Positions 9,466-16,984 of a stretch of 49,000 nucleotides of DNA are shown here, piece after piece. The notes beneath the pieces were generated by a model, which was not told the origin of the DNA, made no database searches, and saw nothing but the letters and a program-made list of their open reading frames with translations. The DNA comes from Anaerotalea alkaliphila (GTDB taxonomy: Bacteria > Bacillota > Clostridia > Lachnospirales > Vallitaleaceae). Position 1 is the stretch's first letter. The number at the start of each line of letters is the position of its first letter. The position numbers and the translations under genes were made by a program. Where the stretch lies: positions 1 through 49,000 of the forward strand of contig NZ_JAAEEH010000024.1 of NCBI RefSeq assembly GCF_010179735.1, read 5' to 3'.

Positions 9466-9784
9466 AATCGCGTCGGACGCGATCAAGGACAAGAAGGGCG
9501 AGGACGTCCGCATTCTGGATATCCGCGGACTGAGTGTCCTTGCCGACTATTTCATCATCGCCCACGGCAACAACGTGAATCATGTCCAGGCGATGGTGGA
9601 TGCCGTGGACGAAAAGCTGTCCAAAGCCGGCGTGGAGCCCAAGAACGTGGAGGGCGCAAAAAGCGGCGGATGGACGCTGATGGACTACACGGACTTCATC
9701 GTCCATGTGTTCGGAAAGCAGGAGCGCATGTTCTACGACCTCGAGAAGCTTTGGACCGACGGCAAAGAAGTCATCGACCTGTAG
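9431..9784 (+). CDS. rsfS: Ribosome silencing factor RsfS
   Basis: Encodes 117 aa of the RsfS/DUF143 family, which binds L14 and blocks subunit joining during starvation. Family motifs are LDIRGLSVLADYFIIAHGNN, then EGAKSGGWTLMDYTDFIVHVF and ERMFYDLEKLW. The frame is open from GTG 9413, but AAAGGAA immediately precedes the ATG at 9431, which is the better start. It overlaps yqeK by 35 nt and ends just before a long perfect hairpin. Confidence 0.95.
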   Translation: MSQNLSTLEKLKIASDAIKDKKGEDVRILDIRGLSVLADYFIIAHGNNVNHVQAMVDAVDEKLSKAGVEPKNVEGAKSGGWTLMDYTDFIVHVFGKQERMFYDLEKLWTDGKEVIDL

Positions 9785-9806
9785 TTTCGTACCTGTCCTT
9801 AGGAAA

Positions 9807-9866
9807 GCAGCCCATAAGAAAAGCGCCGCCTCATTTATGTGAGGCGGCGCTTTTCTTATGGGCTGC
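9807..9866. terminator. 27-bp perfect inverted repeat between convergent rsfS and lexA
   Basis: Bases 9807-9833 and 9840-9866 are exact reverse complements around a 6-nt loop. The inner GC-rich core (AAAAGCGCCGCCTCA) is flanked by A4/T4 on the outside, so it can terminate transcription from both sides. The arms extend about 12 bp beyond what termination needs. Confidence 0.9.
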
Positions 9867-9889
9867 ATCACGCAACCACACAAGCCGGT

Positions 9890-10510
9890 TCAGGCGAATT
9901 GCCTGTAGAGGCCGATGACCTTGCCAAGAATCGCCACATCCTTGACGCGGATCGGTTCCATGGCAGCGTTCTGGGGCTGGAGCCGGATATGGTCCGCTTC
10001 CCGGAAGAAGGTCTTCACTGTCACCGAATCGTCGATGAGGGCAACAACGATGTCGTTGTCGGCGGCTACCTCCTGTTTCTCCACCACCAGCAGGTCCCCT
10101 TCGAACATGCCGGCATCCACCATGCTGTCCCCCTTGACCTGGACCATGAAGAGCTGTTTGTTGCTGTGCTTCACGTAATCCATGGACAAGGGGAAATAAT
10201 CCTCGATGTTCTCCACGGCTAGCACCGGCTGCCCTGCGGCTACCCTGCCGACAATGGGGATGTTCACCATCTCCCTCTTGATGGGGACAAAACTGTCGTC
10301 CGTGATTTCAATCGCCCTTGGCTTGGTGGGGTCCCTGCGGATCACTCCCAATTGCTCCAACCGCTCCAGATGGGCATGGACAGTGGACGTGGATTTAAGT
10401 CCCACGGCGTCGCAAATCTCCCTGACCGCCGGCGGATATCCCTTGTTCCAAAGCTCTTCCTTTATGAATTCCAAGATCCTTCTCTGTCGGTCGTTCATTT
10501 CCTCTTTCAT
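9890..10510 (-). CDS. lexA: SOS repressor LexA
   Basis: Encodes 206 aa. An N-terminal winged HTH (res. 1-65, [20 protein letters not shown]) is followed by the self-cleavage site Ala92-Gly93 (GRVAAGQP). The Ser129 ([10 protein letters not shown]) and Lys166 ([10 protein letters not shown]) dyad of the S24 protease fold is present, so autocleavage should be intact. The frame is open up to 10660, but GAGGTG precedes the ATG at 10510. Its promoter contains a LexA-like box, implying autoregulation. It is divergent from a LysM gene, as lexA and yneA are in Bacillus. Confidence 0.97.
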   Translation of the reverse strand: MKEEMNDRQRRILEFIKEELWNKGYPPAVREICDAVGLKSTSTVHAHLERLEQLGVIRRDPTKPRAIEITDDSFVPIKREMVNIPIVGRVAAGQPVLAVENIEDYFPLSMDYVKHSNKQLFMVQVKGDSMVDAGMFEGDLLVVEKQEVAADNDIVVALIDDSVTVKTFFREADHIRLQPQNAAMEPIRVKDVAILGKVIGLYRQFA

Positions 10511-10558
10511 ATGCGCACCTCTTGTCTGCATGGGATTTAAGCTTTTGTCTTGGTACCG

Positions 10559-10599
10559 ATTATAGCACATGCCATAAGAAATATCAAACAAATGTTCTT
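10559..10599 (-). promoter_or_regulatory. lexA promoter with LexA-type operator
   Basis: On the minus strand TTGATA (10582-10587), a 17-nt spacer and TATAAT (10559-10564). The sequence AAGAACATTTGTTTG (10585-10599, minus strand) overlaps the -35. It matches the two boxes in front of the divergent LysM gene in the GAACAT-n-TGTTTG pattern. Confidence 0.75.
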
Positions 10600-10614
10600 T
10601 TTTGCCGCATCTTA

Positions 10615-10666
10615 TTGACAACAAACACATGTTCGGATATAATGAATTAAACAAACACATGTTCGG
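10615..10666 (+). promoter_or_regulatory. LysM-gene promoter with two tandem LexA-type boxes
   Basis: TTGACA (10615-10620), a 17-nt spacer and TATAAT (10638-10643) form a full-consensus promoter. CAAACACATGTTCGG occurs twice, 30 nt apart, at 10622-10636 (filling the spacer) and 10652-10666 (overlapping the ribosome site). On the minus strand it reads CCGAACATGTGTTTG, like Gram-positive LexA operators of the form CGAAC-N4-GTTYG. A bound repressor would block both RNA polymerase and the ribosome-site region. Confidence 0.78.
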
Positions 10667-10677
10667 AGGTGCAGACG

Positions 10678-11082
10678 ATGATGCTGAATGAATCCAACCT
10701 GACTGTCCATCGAAACCGGCGATCCAAGAGAAGGTGCCGCCCCAGCCAAAGCTTCCCGTTCCCTGTCAAGTCCATCCCGTCCTTTGCCATGGGGCTGGCA
10801 CTGCTTGTCCTGGCAATATTGTTCCTGTGGATGGAAGCCCCCAAAGTGCAGGGAGCCGAACAGATCCACAAAGCATACATCTCCCACACCGTAGAGAAGG
10901 GTGACACCCTTTGGGACCTGGCAGGGATCCATATGGACAAGGTCCACTACACCCGCTACAGCTACATGCGGGAGGTCTCCGCCATCAACGGCCTGGAGGG
11001 GGGGAAGATTTACGCTGGACAGACACTCACCCTTCCCATGCTGATGGAAGGGGAGGGGAAGAGGGAGGGGTTCCACCCTTGA
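10678..11082 (+). CDS. YneA-like SOS-controlled LysM membrane protein
   Basis: Encodes 134 aa. It has a basic N-terminus, one membrane segment ([17 protein letters not shown], res. ~35-55) and a LysM domain ([18 protein letters not shown] to [10 protein letters not shown]), so it is membrane-anchored with a peptidoglycan-binding exterior. GGAGGTG at 10664-10670 supports the ATG at 10678; the next codon is also ATG. Divergence from lexA plus two LexA boxes match B. subtilis yneA, which delays division during DNA damage. Sequence identity to YneA was not tested; the role is inferred from architecture and control. Confidence 0.82.
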   Translation: MMLNESNLTVHRNRRSKRRCRPSQSFPFPVKSIPSFAMGLALLVLAILFLWMEAPKVQGAEQIHKAYISHTVEKGDTLWDLAGIHMDKVHYTRYSYMREVSAINGLEGGKIYAGQTLTLPMLMEGEGKREGFHP

Positions 11083-11101
11083 AATTGCACCTGCAGGGCA
11101 C

Positions 11102-11158
11102 GGAAGAAGCCCAGGGTTTACGTAATGCGCTTACGGTAAACCCTGGGCTTCTTCTTTT
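11102..11158 (+). terminator. Terminator of the YneA-like gene
   Basis: Arms 11103-11121 and 11136-11154 (GAAGAAGCCCAGGGTTTAC and its complement) form a 19-bp stem, extended by CGTAA/TTACG with one bulged G. TTTT follows. On the minus strand it lies downstream of the recombinase stop at 11179, so it may serve both genes. Confidence 0.85.
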
Positions 11159-11178
11159 GATTTAAGTACCGGAGGCGG

Positions 11179-12243
11179 CTATTGTTCCCGCAAGCGGATG
11201 GAGCGGGCAGCCTGCCGGCGCCTTTCATCCTCAATCTGCGCATAATGCCTTTTTGTGGTGTTCACATCCTTGTGCCCCAGCACATCCGCCACAAGGTAGA
11301 TGTCGCCGGTCTCCCGGTACAGGTTCGTTCCATAGGTGCTCCTGAGCTTGTGGGGGGAGATGCTCTTCAGGTGGGTGATGAGTCCGGCATATTTCTTGAC
11401 CAGATTCTGTACGGAGCGCACACTGAGCCGCTTTCCCTGGAGGGAAATGAATAGGGCTTCCCCGTGGACGGTCTGAACGGGGACCTGCTTGCGTCCGTTT
11501 TCCAGATAGTTGCGCAAGGCCCATTCGACCTCTTCCCCGAAGTAGATGATCACTTCCGAACCGCCCTTGCGCAGGATCCGGATGCCGTTCACATTGAAAT
11601 CCAAATCCCCCAAGTTCAAACCGACGCATTCGCTGACCCGAATGCCAGTTCCCAGGAGAAGGGTGACCAGGGCAAGGTCCCGGTCCCGGGTGATGGCGTG
11701 GAACTGCTTTTGCTTGTCCGTAAGGTTTTCACCGGATTCCACCTCGTCCAAAAGACGTGCGATTTCATCGACTTCCAGGCGGATGATGTTCTTTTCATGG
11801 ATTTTCGGCATGTCGACCAGGAGCATGGGATTGGTCTTGAGTTTCCGTTTCTTGTAGAAATATTTGTAGAAACTCCTAAGGGTGGCCAATTTCCTGGATT
11901 TGCCGCGTTCGTGGTTGATGTGGGCGATTTCCTTGGAACCTTCCTTGACGTAGTACTTGAGGTATTCCAGATATTGTTCCACATGATCGGGAGCGACCCG
12001 GTCCAACAGGTCCAAAGTGATGTCCGTGGTCTGGATGCCCATGAAATCAGGATGGTACAGACGCAGGAATTCGAAAAAAACCCCCAGGTCATAGGCGTAT
12101 GCGATCCTGGTCTTGGAGGACGTCGTAGGTTCGATCCCTCGGAAAAATTCATAACTGAAGGCAGGCAAAGCTTGTAGGAGCTCACGCAATTTCACGGCAT
12201 TTTGTATGTTCTGTTGTTCATGGTAATTGTTGGTTCCAGCCAT
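11179..12243 (-). CDS. Tyrosine recombinase (Xer-like)
   Basis: Encodes 354 aa. An N-terminal SAM-like core-binding region (res. ~25-140) is followed by the catalytic domain. All catalytic residues are visible: Arg202 (GTGIRVSE), Lys226 (RKGG hairpin), His298 and Arg301 (SPHKLRSTY), His324 (VLGHKDVNTT) and Tyr334 (KRHYAQI). Size and the N-terminal PAFSYEFFRGI segment recall single-Xer enzymes (XerS, about 356 aa) more than the 300-aa XerC/XerD. No att sites, excisionase or phage genes are nearby, so a chromosomal role such as dimer resolution is plausible but unproven. The start is the ATG after GGGAGGG. Confidence 0.88.
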   Translation of the reverse strand: MAGTNNYHEQQNIQNAVKLRELLQALPAFSYEFFRGIEPTTSSKTRIAYAYDLGVFFEFLRLYHPDFMGIQTTDITLDLLDRVAPDHVEQYLEYLKYYVKEGSKEIAHINHERGKSRKLATLRSFYKYFYKKRKLKTNPMLLVDMPKIHEKNIIRLEVDEIARLLDEVESGENLTDKQKQFHAITRDRDLALVTLLLGTGIRVSECVGLNLGDLDFNVNGIRILRKGGSEVIIYFGEEVEWALRNYLENGRKQVPVQTVHGEALFISLQGKRLSVRSVQNLVKKYAGLITHLKSISPHKLRSTYGTNLYRETGDIYLVADVLGHKDVNTTKRHYAQIEDERRRQAARSIRLREQ

Positions 12244-12312
12244 TGGAAATCCCTCCCGACCCTTATCTATTCATTAAAGTTGTGTTTTGCGCATAGTTTG
12301 CTTTTTGCGAAA

Positions 12313-12336
12313 CCGGCCGTCCTACCGCACGGCCGG
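12313..12336 (-). terminator. GC-rich hairpin downstream of pyrC-like gene
   Basis: CCGGCCGT (12313-12320) pairs with ACGGCCGG (12329-12336). On the minus strand only TTT follows, so it is a weak terminator candidate, placed between the pyrC-like stop (12395) and the recombinase start (12243). The rest of this 150-bp gap shows no further clear signal. Confidence 0.45.
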
Positions 12337-12394
12337 CCTTGCCTTTTGACCGCTTCCGCCTCCCTCCACCCTTTGCGTATGGTGAACGTCCGGT

Positions 12395-13681
12395 TCATAC
12401 GTTCACTGCATGCTTCTTCCCGCCCACAATCGTATACCGGACCAAGCCCTGCAGCTTCATGCCGTCATAAGGGGAATATTTTGCCTTGGATTTGAATTTG
12501 GAAGCGTCCACGGTAAAGATTTCTTCCGGGTCGAAAATCATCAGGTCGGCATCCGCACCTTTGCTGATCCGGCCCTTGTTCAAGGTAAGGATTTTTGCGG
12601 GATTGAAGGCCATCTTCTCCACCAATTCCTCCAGCGTCAGGTGTCCTGCCTTCACCAGATAGGTATATGCCACCGGAAAGGCCGTCTCGAAGGAGGAGAT
12701 GCCAGAGGAAGCCAGATCGAACTCCAGCTCTTTGGAGTCGATGGTATGCGGCTTGTGGTCCGAGCTGATGGCGTCTATGGTCCCATCCTTCAGTCCGCGG
12801 ATGATCCCCTTCAGGTCCTCTTCTGTCCGCAGCGGCGGATTCACCTTCACCAATGTGTTGAAGTCATAGGCATACCGTTCGTCCAGGCTGAAATAATGGG
12901 GGGATGTCTCTGCAGAAATGCGCCCTCCCGCCTTCTTCGCATTCCGGATCAGTTGCACGCTGCGAGCTGTGGAAACGTGGGTTACATGGAGCCGTGCGCC
13001 GTAGGTTTCCGCCAGCAACACATTCCTGGACAGCATGGTCGTTTCGGCGCATTCGGGGTTTCCGATGATGCCCAGCTGGGTGGAGACATACCCCTCGTTC
13101 AGGCCGCTTCTGTTCGAGAGGGTCGTTTCCTCGCAGTGGACAATCAAGGGGATGTCGAACATGCTTCCATAGTGGAAAATGTTCTTCATCAGGGCGCTGT
13201 CCTGGACACTCCGGTCCCCGTCCGAGAGGCCTACGACCCCGGCAATCTGCATCTCCCCTATCTCCGCCATTTCCTTGTTCTCGCAGTTCTTCGTGTAGGC
13301 GCCGTAGGGAAACACATGGACCGGGCACTCCTGTTTGGCCTTGCTGTTCATGTACTCCACCACCGCCTTGTTGTCTATGACCGGCACCGTGCGCGGATAA
13401 TAGGTCAGGGTCGTGAACCCCCCTGCAATGGCGCTGTTCCCTGCGGTTTCCAGCGTTTCCTTGTAGTCGTAGCCGGGATCGCAGAGGTCGCAATGCAAGT
13501 CCACCAGCCCCGGGACCACGATGCACCCGGTGGCGTCAATCACATCGCAATTCTCCTCCTCGATGTTCAGGTCGATCTGGACGATCTTGTCGTTGGAAAT
13601 CAGGATGTCCATGTTGAAGATCGTCTTGTCGTGTGTGACGATGGTCCCGTTCTTGACCAGCAGCGTGTTTGTGTTACTCAT
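12395..13681 (-). CDS. Dihydroorotase-like protein lacking key active-site residues
   Basis: Encodes 428 aa with the full amidohydrolase fold of type I dihydroorotases (VVPGLVDLH, VNPPLR, SSDHKPHT). Normal enzymes have DxHxHxR at the first metal site; here it reads DLHCDLCDPG, so the second His is Asp65 and the substrate-binding Arg is Cys67. The substrate Asn of MPNT is Arg97 (YPRT). His182, His235 and Asp308 are kept. This pattern suggests a non-catalytic or altered-substrate paralogue. Precedents are the inactive PyrC' proteins that stabilise aspartate transcarbamoylase in Pseudomonas. The start overlaps the pyrB-like gene by 8 nt, implying co-production. Confidence 0.85.
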   Translation of the reverse strand: MSNTNTLLVKNGTIVTHDKTIFNMDILISNDKIVQIDLNIEEENCDVIDATGCIVVPGLVDLHCDLCDPGYDYKETLETAGNSAIAGGFTTLTYYPRTVPVIDNKAVVEYMNSKAKQECPVHVFPYGAYTKNCENKEMAEIGEMQIAGVVGLSDGDRSVQDSALMKNIFHYGSMFDIPLIVHCEETTLSNRSGLNEGYVSTQLGIIGNPECAETTMLSRNVLLAETYGARLHVTHVSTARSVQLIRNAKKAGGRISAETSPHYFSLDERYAYDFNTLVKVNPPLRTEEDLKGIIRGLKDGTIDAISSDHKPHTIDSKELEFDLASSGISSFETAFPVAYTYLVKAGHLTLEELVEKMAFNPAKILTLNKGRISKGADADLMIFDPEEIFTVDASKFKSKAKYSPYDGMKLQGLVRYTIVGGKKHAVNV

Positions 13682-14615
13682 TCAGATTCACCCCCAACCC
13701 TTTCTTTCCCAAAAGGTGGAACAGGGCCATGCGCACGGCCACCCCATTCACCTGCTGCTTGTTGATGATGGAACTCCTGCCGTCGATGACCTCTGAGGAG
13801 ATTTCTATCCCCCTGTTGATGGGCCCGGGGTGCATGACGATCACATCCTCCTTTGCATAGTGCAGGCGGTTCACGTCCAGCTTGAAGAGCTTCTTGTATT
13901 CGTTCATGGATGGCAACAGGTTGGCTTCCTGCCGCTCGCTCTGTATCTTGAGCGTCATGATCACATCCGCATCGATGATGGCCTCCGTGGCCGAGGTGTA
14001 GATGTCGACGCCGGAAAGCTCGATCTTGCTGGGCAGCAGGGTCGCCGGCGCCGCTATGGCCACACGCGCCCCCAATTTCGTCAGTGCCCAGATGTTGCTT
14101 TTTGCGACCCGGTTGTGCATGATGTCCCCGATGATGACCACCTTCAGGTCCTTGAAGGTCCCTTTGAATTCCAGGATGGTCAGCAGGTCGATGAGGGACT
14201 GGCTGGGATTCTCGTTGCGCCCGTCCCCCGCGTTGATGACGGAAGCCTCTACGTATTTGGACAAATAGTGGGCGCTTCCCGCAACGGGGTGCCGGATTAC
14301 TATGAAGTCCGCTCCCATCTGGTCCACATAGGTGCCTATTTCCTTCAGGGATTCCCCCTTCTGGTACTGCCGGTAGGTGGACATGTTGATTACCTTGGCA
14401 CTCAGGCTCTGCGCGGCCAGTTCATAGGACAGCTTGCTCCTGCTGCTCTCTTCCGCGAACAATGTAGCCACAGTTTTCCCCTTCAAATGGGGAGCCACAT
14501 TCGATCGGCTTGCCAGAAGCACGTATTTCATCTTCTGGGCGGTATTTAGGATATAATGGATTTCCTGCGCCGACAATGACTTCACATCCAAAAAATGTTT
14601 CCGATTGAAAATCAC
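13674..14615 (-). CDS. Aspartate carbamoyltransferase-like protein with altered catalytic residues
   Basis: Encodes 313 aa, the normal length, and recognisable by IRHP, VINAGDG, GDIMHNRVAKS and MHPGPINRG. Several residues that are near-invariant in ATCase differ. The carbamoyl-phosphate signature STRTR is SSRSK (57-61), the catalytic His of HPTQ is Asn136 (NPSQ) and Arg of LRVQ is Lys223 (LKIQ). Arg59, Lys86, Arg108 and Arg169 remain. It could be a weakly active, substrate-shifted or structural paralogue. GTG start at 14615 with AGAGGTG upstream. It has its own promoter and lies between uraA and the DHOase-like gene. Confidence 0.86.
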   Translation of the reverse strand: MIFNRKHFLDVKSLSAQEIHYILNTAQKMKYVLLASRSNVAPHLKGKTVATLFAEESSRSKLSYELAAQSLSAKVINMSTYRQYQKGESLKEIGTYVDQMGADFIVIRHPVAGSAHYLSKYVEASVINAGDGRNENPSQSLIDLLTILEFKGTFKDLKVVIIGDIMHNRVAKSNIWALTKLGARVAIAAPATLLPSKIELSGVDIYTSATEAIIDADVIMTLKIQSERQEANLLPSMNEYKKLFKLDVNRLHYAKEDVIVMHPGPINRGIEISSEVIDGRSSIINKQQVNGVAVRMALFHLLGKKGLGVNLNE

Positions 14616-14666
14616 TTTTCTACACCTCTTTGTCTTTTAGTGGAAGCGTCCATGGGTTATGCCTAG

Positions 14667-14695
14667 ATTATAACACACCACAAGATGCAATCCAA
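14667..14695 (-). promoter_or_regulatory. Candidate promoter for the pyrB-like/pyrC-like pair
   Basis: On the minus strand TTGGAT (14690-14695), 17-nt spacer, perfect TATAAT (14667-14672). It gives a leader of about 45 nt. No PyrR-binding attenuator or terminator/antiterminator pair is visible in that leader. Confidence 0.55.
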
Positions 14696-14699
14696 GGGA

Positions 14700-14740
14700 A
14701 ATGGCTGCCCCTCCCTTACTCCAGGTAGGCGGCAGCCATT
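14700..14740 (-). terminator. Inverted repeat just after uraA
   Basis: AATGGCTGCC (14700-14709) pairs with GGCAGCCATT (14731-14740) around a 21-nt loop. On the minus strand it follows the uraA stop, but only TTTCCC trails the stem. It is a poor intrinsic terminator or a leader structure. Confidence 0.45.
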
Positions 14741-14751
14741 GTGGGCTTTGC

Positions 14752-16035
14752 TTAGATTTCTTGGGGAAGGACAATGTTCAACACAACCCCGAACAAGGCA
14801 GCCAGTGCGAGGCCGGAAATGGTGACGCCGGTTGCTCCCAGGGGGAGTTCCGAAACGCCGATCCCCAACACTAGGATGATGGCGCTGATGATCAGGTTCC
14901 GGCTGTGGGAGAAATCCAAAGCGGCATTGATGAGTATGCGCATGCCAACGCTGGCGATCATGCCGAACAGCATGATGCTGATTCCCCCCATGACCGGTGT
15001 GGGGATGCTCCGGATGGCGGCTGCGAATTTGCCGACGAAGCTCAGCAGGATGGCGATGACGGCGGCAATCCGGATGATTTTGGGGTCATACACCTTTGTG
15101 ACTGCCAGAACACCGGTGTTTTCACTGTAGGTCGTATTCGCTGGAGCGCCAATCAGCCCCGCAAACACCGTTGCCACGCCATCCCCCAGCATGGTTCGGT
15201 GTACACCCGGATTTTCCAGGAAATTCTTCCCTACGACGGCTCCGTTGGTTGTGATGTCCCCGATATGCTCGATGAAGACGACCAAAGCGATTGGTGCGAT
15301 GGCGATGACACCGCTTAGGGTGAATGTCGGCAGGGTGCCGAGCTGGCTCAGCACCTGGGGGTCGAATGCGGTGAACATGCTGGCTTCCTGTATGGATGTA
15401 GTGTCCAGCAGGCCGAACGGGACCGAAACAAGATAGCCTACCCCTACAGCAATGAGGATCGGGACCATTTTGAAGAAACCGTGGGCGAATATGGACACCA
15501 CGATCATCGTCAAGAGAACGATGGAGGAAACAGCCACATACGACAGGTCGAACACCCCATTGTTTAAGAAAGCGCTATTGATGGCGATGGGCGACAACCG
15601 CAGGCCGATGACCACGATGATGGGCCCCGTGATGATGGGCGGAAAGAATTTCTTGATCGTTTCCACCCCCAGGAAGTAGATGAGACCGGCAATCAGGATG
15701 TATACGAAACCGGCCGCAATGATCCCTCCCTTGACGACAGCCAAGGTGTCCAGGTAATTCACCCAGTTCCCAGGTCCGCGCAGGACGCTGTTGTCGAAAC
15801 CTTGGGGATTCAGTGTCAATGCGATGGCACCGATGAAGGCGAAGCTGGAACCCAGAAAGACGGGCACGATCATTTTGGAACAGAGGTGGAACAACAAGGT
15901 TCCGACTCCAGCCGAAAAAAGGGCGATTGCCGGATCCAATCCGGTCAAAAAGGGAACCAATACCGTCGCGCCGAACATTGCCAGAACGTGCTGGAATCCA
16001 AGGACGAGTTTTTTGCCTGCAGTGATATTCTCCAT
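14752..16035 (-). CDS. uraA: Uracil/nucleobase permease (NCS2 family)
   Basis: Encodes 427 aa, very hydrophobic, with about 12-14 membrane segments. NCS2 features are the N-terminal LVLGFQHVLAMFGATVLVP, the short broken-helix segments and a Glu-containing SENTGVLAVTKVYDP motif. It imports uracil with protons. The ATG at 16035 (MENITAGKK) is preceded by AGGAGG; frame-open residues upstream are not translated. It lies 28 nt downstream of rluD. In Bacillus pyrR sits between rluD and the permease; it is absent here. Confidence 0.92.
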   Translation of the reverse strand: MENITAGKKLVLGFQHVLAMFGATVLVPFLTGLDPAIALFSAGVGTLLFHLCSKMIVPVFLGSSFAFIGAIALTLNPQGFDNSVLRGPGNWVNYLDTLAVVKGGIIAAGFVYILIAGLIYFLGVETIKKFFPPIITGPIIVVIGLRLSPIAINSAFLNNGVFDLSYVAVSSIVLLTMIVVSIFAHGFFKMVPILIAVGVGYLVSVPFGLLDTTSIQEASMFTAFDPQVLSQLGTLPTFTLSGVIAIAPIALVVFIEHIGDITTNGAVVGKNFLENPGVHRTMLGDGVATVFAGLIGAPANTTYSENTGVLAVTKVYDPKIIRIAAVIAILLSFVGKFAAAIRSIPTPVMGGISIMLFGMIASVGMRILINAALDFSHSRNLIISAIILVLGIGVSELPLGATGVTISGLALAALFGVVLNIVLPQEI

Positions 16036-16063
16036 AGCTGCCTCCTGTTGTTTGGTCGTGTGT

Positions 16064-16984
16064 TTAACGGATGTGCCGGAGCTTCTCCAACAATTCCTTG
16101 AAATATTGGGGCAATTCCGAGGTGAATTCCATGTATTCCCCCGTAATGGGGTGTTTGAATCCAATGGTCCTGGCGTGCAACGCCTGTCCCTTTAGGCGGA
16201 ACTGTTCCCGCTTGGGACCATATACGGGATCTCCCAGAATGGGATGGTTGCGGCTTGCCATATGCACCCGGATCTGATGTGTCCTCCCTGTTTCAAGACG
16301 GCACTCCACATGGGTGAACCGGCGGAAATGCTCCAGTACCCGGTAATGGGTGACGGCGGGCTTTCCGTTCTTTTCATTGATGCACATCATTTTCCGATGT
16401 ACGGGATGCCGTCCGATAGGGCCTTCGATGGTACCCTCCTCTTCCGCGATTTCGTTGTGCACGATGGCTTCGTATCTGCGCACAATGGTGTGCTCCTTCA
16501 ACTGGCGTGCGATGGACAGATGGGCCCTGTCCGTCTTGCATACGATCAGGAGTCCGGAAGTGTCCTTGTCAATCCGATGCACGATGCCCGGTCTGGCGAC
16601 ACCGTTTATGCCGGAAAGCTCCTTCTTGCAATGATGGAGGATTCCGTTGACCAGGGTCCCTTCCGCATGTCCTGGCGCGGGATGGACCACCATGCCCTGG
16701 GGCTTGTTCACGACCAGAAGCTCCTTGTCCTCATAGACGATGTCCAGATCCAAATCGGACGCGGTGATTTCCAGAGGCTCCAGGGGGGGGATTTCCACCC
16801 GGATATGCTCCCCTGTGCAAACCTTGTGGTTTGCCTTTACGACTTTCCCCTCCACAAGCACTTTACCCTCCTTGATCAGATTCTGCAGATAGGTCCGCGT
16901 CTGTTCGGGAAACTGCTGGGAAAGATATTTGTCTATTCTCACAGGCTCGGAAAGCTCCACCTGCAGATTCCATTCATTTTCCAT
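16064..16984 (-). CDS. rluD: RluA/RluD-family 23S rRNA pseudouridine synthase
   Basis: Encodes 306 aa. It has an N-terminal S4 domain (VRIDKYLSQQFPEQTRTYLQ, then GKVLVEGKVVKANHKV) and a catalytic domain with the RluA signature GIVHRIDKDTSGLLIVCKT, where Asp of RIDKDTSG is the nucleophile. It isomerises uridines in 23S rRNA. The ATG at 16984 follows AGGAGGAAA and lies 11 nt inside lspA. The lspA-rluD order is conserved in Firmicutes. Confidence 0.95.
   Translation of the reverse strand: MENEWNLQVELSEPVRIDKYLSQQFPEQTRTYLQNLIKEGKVLVEGKVVKANHKVCTGEHIRVEIPPLEPLEITASDLDLDIVYEDKELLVVNKPQGMVVHPAPGHAEGTLVNGILHHCKKELSGINGVARPGIVHRIDKDTSGLLIVCKTDRAHLSIARQLKEHTIVRRYEAIVHNEIAEEEGTIEGPIGRHPVHRKMMCINEKNGKPAVTHYRVLEHFRRFTHVECRLETGRTHQIRVHMASRNHPILGDPVYGPKREQFRLKGQALHARTIGFKHPITGEYMEFTSELPQYFKELLEKLRHIR

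Noticed and set aside
12410-13765. 451-codon plus-strand frame opposite the DHOase-like gene
   Set aside because: Shadow frame in GC-rich coding DNA; it spans the coding overlap of two minus-strand genes.
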